Assembly: GCA_037349105.1 (NCBI GenBank)
Contig: JAYJMM010000042.1
Location: 1,467,501-1,531,500, forward strand
Length of the DNA stretch: 64,000 nucleotides
Source: Limnomonas spitsbergensis
Lineage: Eukaryota > Chlorophyta > Chlorophyceae > Chlamydomonadales
Direction of reading: 5' to 3'
This document shows, piece after piece, positions 35,401 through 47,400 of the stretch (positions within the stretch are counted from its first letter, which is position 1; each line of letters starts with the position of its first letter). A program made the translations under genes and the position numbers. The notes below the pieces were generated by a model. The model made no database searches and was not told the origin of the DNA. It worked only from the letters and a program-made list of their open reading frames with translations.

Positions 35401-38400
35401 TGTGTACTGCGCCTGATTAAACCTGCGCACCCGGAGTAAATAATCATGTGTGTGTACTGCGCCTGATTAAACCTGCACACCCGGAGTAAATAATCATGTG
35501 TGTGTACTGCACCTGATTAAACCTGCACACCCGGAGTAAATAATCATGTGTGTGTACTGCGCCTGATTAAACCTGCGCACCCGGAGTAGATAATCATGTG
35601 TGTGTACTGCGCCTGATTAAACCTGCGCACCCGGAGTAAATAATCATGTGTGTGTACTGCGCCTGATTAAACCTGCGCACCCGGAGTAAATAATCATGTG
35701 TGTGTACTGCACCTGATTAAACCTGCACACCCGGAGTAAATAATCATGTGTGTGTACTGCGCCTGATTAAACCTGCACACCCGGAGTAAATAATCATGTG
35801 TGTGTACTGCGCCTGATTAAACCTGCACACCCGGAGTAAATAATCATGTGTGTGTACTGCGCCTGATTAAACCTGCGCACCCGGAGTAAATAATCATGTG
35901 TGTGTACTGCGCCTGATTAAACCTACACACCCGGAGTAAATAATCATGTGTGTGTACTGCGCCTGATTAAACCTGCGCACCCGGAGTAAATAATCATGTG
36001 CCAGTACTGCGCCTGATTAAACCTGCGCACCCGGAGTAAATAATCATGTGTGTGTACTGCGCCTGATTAAACCTGCACACCCGGAGTAAATAATCATGTG
36101 TGTGTACTGCGCCTGATTAAACCTGCACACCCGGAGTAAATAATCATGTGTGTGTACTGCGCCTGATTAAACCTGCGCACCCGGAGTAAATAATCATGTG
36201 TGTGTACTGCGCCTGATTAAACCTGCGCACCCGGAGTAGATAATCATGTGTGTGTACTGCGCCTGATTAAACCTGCACACCCGGAGTAAATAATCATGTG
36301 TGTGTACTGCGCCTGATTAAACCTGCACACCCGGAGTAAATAATCATGTGTGTGTACTGCGCCTGATTAAACCTGCACACCCGGAGTAAATAATCATGTG
36401 TGTGTACTGCGCCTGATTAAACCTGCACACCCGGAGTAAATAATCATGTGTGTGTACTGCGCCTGATTAAACCTGCGCACCCGGAGTAAATAATCATGTG
36501 TGTGTACTGCACCTGATTAAACCTGCACACCCGGAGTAAATAATCATGTGTGTGTACTGCGCCTGATTAAACCTGCACACCCGGAGTAAATAATCATGTG
36601 TGTGTACTGCGCCTGATTAAACCTGCGCACCCGGAGTAAATAATCATGTGTGTGTACTGCACCTGATTAAACCTGCACACCCGGAGTAAATAATCATGTG
36701 TGTGTACTGCGCCTGATTAAACCTGCGCACCCGGAGTAAATAATCATGTGTGTGTACTGCGCCTGATTAAACCTGCACACCCGGAGTAAATAATCATGTG
36801 TGTGTACTGCGCCTGATTAAACCTGCACACCCGGAGTAAATAATCATGTGTGTGTACTGCGCCTGATTAAACCTGCGCACCCGGAGTAAATAATCATGTG
36901 TGTGTACTGCACCTGATTAAACCTGCACACCCAGAGTAAATAATCATGTGTGTGTACTGCGCCTGATTAAACCTGCGCACCCGGAGTAAATAATCATGTG
37001 TGTGTACTGCGCCTGATAAAACCTGCGCACCCGGAGTAAATAATCATGTGTGTGTACTGCACCTGATTAAACCTGCACACCCGGAGTAAATAATCATGTG
37101 TGTGTACTGCGCCTGATTAAACCTGCACACCCGGAGTAAATAATCATGTGTGTGTACTACGCCTGATTAAACCTGCGCACCCGGAGTAAATAATCATGTG
37201 TGTGTACTGCGCCTGATTAAACCTGCGCACCCGGAGTAAATAATCATGTGTGTGTACTGCGCCTGATTCAACCTGCGCACCCGGAGTAAATAATCATGTG
37301 TGTGTACTGCGCCTGATTAAACCTGCACACCCGGAGTAGATAATCATGTGTGTGTACTGCGCCTGATTAAACCTGCACACCCGGAGTAAATAATCATGTG
37401 TGTGTACTGCGCCTGATTAAACCTGCGCACCCGGAGTAAATAATCATGTGTGTGTACTGCGCCTGATTAAACCTGCGCACCCGGAGTAAATAATCATGTG
37501 TGTGTACTGCGCCTGATTAAACCTGCGCACCCGGAGTAAATAATCATGTGTGTGTACTGCACCTGATTAAACCTGCACACCCGGAGTAAATAATCATGTG
37601 TGTGTACTGCGCCTGATTAAACCTGCGCACCCGGAGTAAATAATCATGTGTGTGTACTGCGCCTGATTAAACCTGCACACCCAGAGTAAATAATCATGTG
37701 TGTGTACTGCGCCTGATTAAACCTGCGCACCCGGAGTAAATAATCATGTGTGTGTACTGCACCTGATTAAACCTGCACACCCGGAGTAAATAATCATGTG
37801 TGTGTACTGCACCTGATTAAACCTGCACACCCGGAGTAAATAATCATGTGTGTGTACTGCGCCTGATTAAACCTGCGCACCCGGAGTAGATAATCATGTG
37901 TGTGTACTGCGCCTGATTAAACCTGCGCACCCGGAGTAAATAATCATGTGTGTGTACTGCGCCTAATTAAACCTGCGCACCCGGAGTAAATAATCATGTG
38001 TGTGTACTGCGCCTGATTAAACCTGCGCACCCGGAGTAAATAATCATGTGTGTGTACTGCGCCTGATTAAACCTGCACACCCGGAGTAGATAATCATGTG
38101 TGTGTACTGCGCCTGATTAAACCTGCACACCCGGAGTAAATAATCATGTGTGTGTACTGCGCCTGATTAAACCTGCGCACCCGGAGTAAATAATCATGTG
38201 TGTGTACTGCGCCTGATGAAACCTGCGCACCCGGAGTAGATAATCATGTGTGTGTACTGCACCTGATTAAACCTGCACACCCGGAGTAAATAATCATGTG
38301 TGTGTACTGCGCCTGATTAAACCTGCGCACCCGGAGTAAATAATCATGTGTGTGTACTGCGCCTGATTAAACCTGCGCACCCGGAGTAGATAATCATGTG

Positions 38401-41400
38401 TGTGTACTGCGCCTGATTAAACCTGCGCACCCGGAGTAGATAATCATGTGTGTGTACTGCGCCTGATTAAACCTGCGCACCCGGAGTAGATAATCATGTG
38501 TGTGTACTGCGCCTGATTAAACCTGCGCACCCGGAGTAAATAATCATGTGTGTGTACTGCACCTGATTAAACCTGCGCACCCGGAGTAAATAATCATGTG
38601 TGTGTACTGCGCCTGATTAAACCTGCGCACCCGGAGTAAATAATCATGTGTGTGTACTGCGCCTGATTAAACCTGCGCACCCGGAGTAAATAATCATGTG
38701 TGTGTACTGCGCCAGATTAAACCTGCACACCCGGAGTAAATAATCATGTGTGTGTACTGCGCCTGATTAAACCTGCGCACCCGGAGTAAATAATCATGTG
38801 TGTGTACTGCGCCTGATTAAACCTGCGCACCCGGAGTAGATAATCATGTGTGTGTACTGCGCCTGATTAAACCTGCGCACCCGGAGTAGATAATCATGTG
38901 TGTGTACTGCGCCTGATTAAACCTGCGCACCCGGAGTAAATAATCATGTGTGTGTACTGCGCCTGATTAAACCTGCGCACCCGGAGTAAATAATCATGTG
39001 TGTGTACTGCGCCTGATTAAACCTGCAGACCTGGAGTAAATAATCATGTGTGTGTACTGCGCCTGATTAAACCTGCACACCCGGAGTAAATAATCATGTG
39101 TGTGTACTGCGCCTGATTAAACCTGCACACCCGGAGTAAATAATCATGTGTGTGTACTGCGCCTGATTAAACCTGCGCGCCCGGAGTAAATAATCATGTG
39201 TGTGTACTGCGCCTGATTAAACCTGCACACCCGGAGTAAATAATCATGTGTGTGTACTGCGCCTGATTAAACCTGCACACCCGGAGTAAATAATCATGTG
39301 TGTGTACTGCGCCTGATTAAACCTGCACACCCGGAGTAAATAATCATGTGTGTGTACTGCGCCTGATTAAACCTGCGCACCCGGAGTAAATAATCATGTG
39401 TGTGTACTGCGCCTGATTAAACCTGCGCACCCGGAGTAGATAATCATGTGTGTGTACTGCGCCTGATTAAACCTGCACACCCGGAGTAAATAATCATGTG
39501 TGTGTACTGCGCCTGATTAAACCTGCGCACCCGGAGTAAATAATCATGTGTGTGTACTGCGCCTGATTAAACCTGCACACCCGGAGTAAATAATCATGTG
39601 TGTGTACTGCGCCTGATTAAACCTGCGCACCCGGAGTAAATAATCATGTGTGTGTACTGCATGTGATTAAACCTGCACACCCGGAGTAAATAATCATGTG
39701 TGTGTACTGCGCCTGATTAAACCTGCGCACCCGGAGTAAATAATCATGTGTGTGTACTGCGCCTGATTAAACCTGCACACCCGGAGTAAATAATCATGTG
39801 TGTGTACTGCGCCTGATTAAACCTGCGCACCCGGAGTAAATAATCATGTGTGTGTACTGCGCCTGATTAAACCTGCACACCCGGAGTAAATAATCATGTG
39901 TGTGTACTGCGCCTGATTAAACCTGCGCACCCGGAGTAAATAATCATGTGTGTGTACTGCGCCTGATTAAACCTGCGCACCCGGAGTAAATAATCATGTG
40001 TGTGTACTGCGCCTGATTAAACCTGCGCACCCGGAGTAAATAATCATGTGTGTGTACTGCACCTGATTAAACCTGCACACCCGGAGTAAATAATCATGTG
40101 TGTGTACTGCGCCTGATTAAACCTGCGCACCCGGAGTAAATAATCATGTGTGTGTACTGCGCCTGATTAAACCTGCACACCCAGAGTAAATAATCATGTG
40201 TGTGTACTGCGCCTGATTAAACCTGCGCACCCGGAGTAAATAATCATGTGTGTGTACTGCACCTGATTAAACCTGCACACCCGGAGTAAATAATCATGTG
40301 TGTGTACTGCACCTGATTAAACCTGCACACCCGGAGTAAATAATCATGTGTGTGTACTGCGCCTGATTAAACCTGCGCACCCGGAGTAGATAATCATGTG
40401 TGTGTACTGCGCCTGATTAAACCTGCGCACCCGGAGTAAATAATCATGTGTGTGTACTGCGCCTGATTAAACCTGCGCACCCGGAGTAAATAATCATGTG
40501 TGTGTACTGCGCCTGATTAAACCTGCGCACCCGGAGTAAATAATCATGTGTGTGTACTGCGCCTGATTAAACCTGCACACCCGGAGTAGATAATCATGTG
40601 TGTGTACTGCGCCTGATTAAACCTGCACACCCGGAGTAAATAATCATGTGTGTGTACTGCGCCTGATGAAACCTGCGCACCCGGAGTAAATAATCATGTG
40701 TGTGTACTGCGCCTGATTAAACCTGCGCACCCGGAGTAAATAATCATGTGTGTGTACTGCGCCTGATTAAACCTGCGCACCCGGAGTAAATAATCATGTG
40801 TGTGTACTGCGCCTGATTAAACCTGCACACCCGGAGTAAATAATCATGTGTGTGTACTGCGCCTGATTAAACCTGCGCACCCGGAGTAAATAATCATGTG
40901 TGTGTACTGCGCCTGATTAAACCTGCGCACCCGGAGTAAATAATCATGTGTGTGTACTGCGCCTGATTAAACCTGCGCACCCGGAGTAAGTAATCATGTG
41001 TGTGTACTGCGCCTGATTAAACCTGCGCACCCGGAGTAAATAATCATGTGTGTGTACTGCGCCTGATTAAACCTGCGCACCCGGAGTAAATAATCATGTG
41101 TGTGTACTGCACCTGATTAAACCTGCGCACCCGGAGTAAGTAATCATGTGTGTGTACTGCGCCTGATTAAACCTGCACACCCGGAGTAAATAATCATGTG
41201 TGTGTACTGCGCCAGATTAAACCTGCGCACCCGGAGTAAATAATCATGTGTGTGTACTGCGCCTGATTAAACCTGCGCACCCGGAGTAAATAATCATGTG
41301 TGTGTACTGCCCCTGATTAAACCTGCGCACCCGGAGTAGATAATCATGTGTGTGTACTGCGCCTGATTAAACCTGCGCACCCGGAGTAGATAATCATGTG

Positions 41401-44400
41401 TGTGTACTGCGCCTGATTAAACCTGCGCACCCGGAGTAAATAATCATGTGTGTGTACTGCGCCTGATTAAACCTGCGCACCCGGAGTAAATAATCATGTG
41501 TGTGTACTGCGCCTGATTAAACCTGCGCACCCGGAGTAAATAATCATGTGTGTGTACTGCACCTGATTAAACCTGCACACCCGGAGTAAATAATCATGTG
41601 TGTGTACTGCGCCTGATTAAACCTGCGCACCCGGAGTAAATAATCATGTGTGTGTACTGCGCCTGATTAAACCTGCACACCCAGAGTAAATAATCATGTG
41701 TGTGTACTGCGCCTGATTAAACCTGCGCACCCGGAGTAAATAATCATGTGTGTGTACTGCACCTGATTAAACCTGCACACCCGGAGTAAATAATCATGTG
41801 TGTGTACTGCACCTGATTAAACCTGCACACCCGGAGTAAATAATCATGTGTGTGTACTGCGCCTGATTAAACCTGCGCACCCGGAGTAGATAATCATGTG
41901 TGTGTACTGCGCCTGATTAAACCTGCGCACCCGGAGTAAATAATCATGTGTGTGTACTGCGCCTGATTAAACCTGCGCACCCGGAGTAAATAATCATGTG
42001 TGTGTACTGCGCCTGATTAAACCTGCGCACCCGGAGTAAATAATCATGTGTGTGTACTGCGCCTGATTAAACCTGCACACCCGGAGTAGATAATCATGTG
42101 TGTGTACTGCGCCTGATTAAACCTGCACACCCGGAGTAAATAATCATGTGTGTGTACTGCGCCTGATGAAACCTGCGCACCCGGAGTAAATAATCATGTG
42201 TGTGTACTGCGCCTGATTAAACCTGCGCACCCGGAGTAAATAATCATGTGTGTGTACTGCGCCTGATTAAACCTGCGCACCCGGAGTAAATAATCATGTG
42301 TGTGTACTGCGCCTGATTAAACCTGCACACCCGGAGTAAATAATCATGTGTGTGTACTGCGCCTGATTAAACCTGCGCACCCGGAGTAAATAATCATGTG
42401 TGTGTACTGCGCCTGATTAAACCTGCGCACCCGGAGTAAATAATCATGTGTGTGTACTGCGCCTGATTAAACCTGCGCACCCGGAGTAAGTAATCATGTG
42501 TGTGTACTGCGCCTGATTAAACCTGCGCACCCGGAGTAAATAATCATGTGTGTGTACTGCGCCTGATTAAACCTGCGCACCCGGAGTAAATAATCATGTG
42601 TGTGTACTGCACCTGATTAAACCTGCGCACCCGGAGTAAGTAATCATGTGTGTGTACTGCGCCTGATTAAACCTGCACACCCGGAGTAAATAATCATGTG
42701 TGTGTACTGCGCCAGATTAAACCTGCGCACCCGGAGTAAATAATCATGTGTGTGTACTGCGCCTGATTAAACCTGCGCACCCGGAGTAAATAATCATGTG
42801 TGTGTACTGCCCCTGATTAAACCTGCGCACCCGGAGTAGATAATCATGTGTGTGTACTGCGCCTGATTAAACCTGCGCACCCGGAGTAGATAATCATGTG
42901 TGTGTACTGCGCCTGATTAAACCTGCGCACCCGGAGTAAATAATCATGTGTGTGTACTGCGCCTGATTAAACCTGCGCACCCGGAGTAAATAATCATGTG
43001 TGTGTACTGCGCCTGATTAAACCTGCGCACCCGGAGTAAATAATCATGTGTGTGTACTGCGCCTGATTAAACCTGCGCACCCGGAGTAAATAATCATGTG
43101 TGTGTACTGCGCCTGATTAAACCTGCACACCCGGAGTAGATAATCATGTGTGTGTACTGCGCCAGATTAAACCTGCGCACCCGGAGTAAATAATCATGTG
43201 TGTGTACTGCGCCTGATTAAACCTGCGCACCCGGAGTAAATAATCATGTGTGTGTACTGCGCCTGATTAAACCTGCAGACCTGGAGTAAATAATCATGTG
43301 TGTGTACTGCGCCTGATTAAACCTGCGCACCCGGAGTAAATAATCATGTGTGTGTACTGCGCCTGATTAAACCTGCACACCCGGAGTAAATAATCATGTG
43401 TGTGTACTGCGCCTGATTAAACCTGCGCACCCGGAGTAAATAATCATGTGTGTGTACTGCGCCTGATTAAACCTGCGCACCCGGAGTAAATAATCATGTG
43501 TGTGTACTGCGCCTGATTAAACCTGCACACCCGGAGTAAATAATCATGTGTGTGTACTGCGCCTGATTAAACCTGCACACCCGGAGTAAATAATCATGTG
43601 TGTGTACTGCGCCTGATTAAACCTGCGCACCCGGAGTAAATAATCATGTGTGTGTACTGCGCCTGATTAAACCTGCGCACCCGGAGTAGATAATCATGTG
43701 TGTGTACTGCGCCTGATTAAACCTGCACACCCGGAGTAAATAATCATGTGTGTGTACTGCGCCTGATTAAACCTGCGCACCCGGAGTAAATAATCATGTG
43801 TGTGTACTGCGCCTGATTAAACCTGCACACCCGGAGTAAATAATCATGTGTGTGTACTGCGCCTGATTAAACCTGCGCACCCGGAGTAAATAATCATGTG
43901 TGTGTACTGCATGTGATTAAACCTGCACACCCGGAGTAAATAATCATGTGTGTGTACTGCGCCTGATTAAACCTGCGCACCCGGAGTAAATAATCATGTG
44001 TGTGTACTGCGCCTGATTAAACCTGCACACCCGGAGTAAATAATCATGTGTGTGTACTGCGCCTGATTAAACCTGCGCACCCGGAGTAAATAATCATGTG
44101 TGTGTACTGCGCCTGATTAAACCTGCGCACCCGGAGTAGATAATCATGTGTGTGTACTGCGCCTGATTAAACCTGCACACCCGGAGTAAATAATCATGTG
44201 TGTGTACTGCGCCTGATTAAACCTGCGCACCCGGAGTAAATAATCATGTGTGTGTACTGCGCCTGATTAAACCTGCACACCCGGAGTAAATAATCATGTG
44301 TGTGTACTGCGCCTGATTAAACCTGCGCACCCGGAGTAAATAATCATGTGTGTGTACTGCATGTGATTAAACCTGCACACCCGGAGTAAATAATCATGTG

Positions 44401-47400
44401 TGTGTACTGCGCCTGATTAAACCTGCGCACCCGGAGTAAATAATCATGTGTGTGTACTGCGCCTGATTAAACCTGCACACCCGGAGTAAATAATCATGTG
44501 TGTGTACTGCGCCTGATTAAACCTGCGCACCCGGAGTAAATAATCATGTGTGTGTACTGCGCCTGATTAAACCTGCACACCCGGAGTAAATAATCATGTG
44601 TGTGTACTGCGCCTGATTAAACCTGCGCACCCGGAGTAAATAATCATGTGTGTGTACTGCACCTGATTAAACCTGCGCACCCGGAGTAAATAATCATGTG
44701 TGTGTACTGCGCCAGATTAAACCTGCACACCCGGAGTAAATAATCATGTGTGTGTACTGCGCCTGATTAAACCTGCGCACCCGGAGTAAATAATCATGTG
44801 TGTGTACTGCGCCTGATAAAACCTGCGCACCCGGAGTAGATAATCATGTGTGTGTACTGCGCCTGATTAAACCTGCACACCCGGAGTAAATAATCATGTG
44901 TGTGTACTGCGCCTGATTAAACCTGCGCACCCGGAGTAAATAATCATGTGTGTGTACTGCGCCTGATTAAACCTGCACACCCGGAGTAAATAATCATGTG
45001 TGTGTACTGCGCCTGATTAAACCTGCGCACCCGGAGTAAATAATCATGTGTGTGTACTGCGCCTGATTAAACCTGCGCACCCGGAGTAAATAATCATGTG
45101 TGTGTACTGCACCTGATTAAACCTGCGCACCCGGAGTAAATAATCATGTGTGTGTACTGCACCTGATTAAACCTGCGCACCCGGAGTAAATAATCATGTG
45201 TGTGTACTGCGCCTGATTAAACCTGCGCACCCGGAGTAAATAATCATGTGTGTGTACTGCGCCTGATTAAACCTGCACACCCGGAGTAAATAATCATGTG
45301 TGTGTACTGCGCCTGATTAAACCTGCGCACCCGGAGTAAATAATCATGTGTGTGTACTGCGCCTGATTAAACCTGCGCACCCGGAGTAGATAATCATGTG
45401 TGTGTACTGCACCTGATTAAACCTGCACACCCGGAGTAAATAATCATGTGTGTGTACTGCGCCTGATTAAACCTGCGCACCCGGAGTAAATAATCATGTG
45501 TGTGTACTGCGCCTGATTAAACCTGCGCACCCGGAGTAAATAATCATGTGTGTACTGCGCCTGATTAAACCTGCGCACCCGGAGTAAATAATCATGTGTG
45601 TGTACTGCGCCTGATTAAACCTGCACACCCGGAGTAAATAATCATGTGTGTGTACTGCGCCTGATTAAACCTGCGCACCCGGAGTAAATAATCATGTGTG
45701 TACTGCGCCTGATTAAACCTGCGCACCCGGAGTAAATAATCATGTGTGTGTACTGCGCCTGATTAAACCTGCACACCCGGAGTAAATAATCATGTGTGTG
45801 TACTGCGCCTGATTAAACCTGCGCACCCGGAGTAAATAATCATGTGTGTGTACTGCGCCTGATTAAACCTGCGCACCCGGAGTAAATAATCATGTGTGTG
45901 TACTGCGCCTGATTAAACCTGCACACCCGGAGTAAATAATCATGTGTGTGTACTGCGCCTGATTAAACCTGCGCACCCGGAGTAAATAATCATGTGTGTG
46001 TACTGCGCCTGATTAAACCTGCACACCCGGAGTAAATAATCATGTGTGTGTACTGCGCCTGATTAAACCTGCGCACCCGGAGTAAATAATCATGTGTGTG
46101 TACTGCACCATCATTTGAATCTGAACTGTACCCGACTGAACCTGCGCGACTGGAATTTCAAATCATTCATGAGTACAGGTGCTGCACCTGCCAGGACTTG
46201 CACAACCAGAATTAGCAAGCCTGTTGGTGTGTGTGCGGCCCTGACTAGACATGTGCACCACATTATTCATTATCCCAGCACCTCATCCCCCATCTCGTAC
46301 CCCTGCTCCCCTGGCCCTGCCGCCCACCTTATCCTCAACCTTCCGCCCCAACCCTCACCCCCCTGCCCCTCTGCCACCTACCTCGTCAGCTATCAGCATG
46401 ATTCCGTGTTTGTCGCAGATCTGCCTCAGAGATCGCAAAAATCCCGGCGGCGGTGACAGAAAGCCACCCTCGCCCAAAATCGGCTCCAGGATGACAGCGG
46501 CCGTCTCGAATGGCGCAGTCTGCATCTGCAGCATCCACTCCAGGGCCTGCAGGTGGGGGTGAGGGAGCAGGTAGGAGGGACAGGGAGCAGGGCCCCGTTG
46601 CCAGCAGGGGAACGAACGCTTTAAGATCACGAAGGCCGTCTCGAACGGCGCAGTCTGCATCTGCAGCATCCAGTGCAGAGCCTTCAGCTGGGGGTGAGGT
46701 AGCTCAATTGGTACAGCATCATTCTGCGAAGAATGGGGATGTGGGTTCGAATCCCATTGGAGTCACCTAAACGATCGGTAAAGCCTCTCGGCGTGAAATG
46801 CCGTAGCTGGTTGTGAGGGAAATCGCTAAAAAATACTGAGGTACCGTCGAGTGATTGATCCACAATTACAATGACACGGGGAAGAATGCGCGTACCCTGT
46901 ACGGGAAGGTCTGTCCCTCGGGATCGCCTACACCTAGGGATTTGTTAACACGCACGAAGGATTGGAAACCACACGTAGTTCCTACTTCTTACTTGCTACA
47001 GGCCATCTCAGCTTTGGCCATAATCCCATGATGCAGCTAAATTTGACAACAACAAACTAAATTTAGACAGGAACAGTGTTCGTCACAAGCTGTTCTCTTG
47101 CCCTGCACCCACTACCTCCCACTCAACAGGGAGGAACACTCTCAATACCTCACGCATATCATCACAAACAAACTTTGTGGTTTCCATTTCCGAACCTGCC
47201 TGGACTCAATTTGCATGCCCCTGTGTGGTGTGGGTGGAGCAGTACAGCAGGTACCGCAGCACGTGCAGTGCTCAGCGCAGGCCATTCCCTTGCCCCACAC
47301 CTTGCTTCCCACTCAACACAACAGGGGGGACCGCTTCTCCCCTTACCGTATGAACATTATGACAAAAATATATGTGCGCCATTTATTTGCGAGTGTGCCA

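Noticed and set aside
28058..46108. CRISPR-like regular repeat array
   Set aside because: Units are contiguous copies of one 50-bp sequence without unique spacers, in a eukaryotic intron; it is a satellite.
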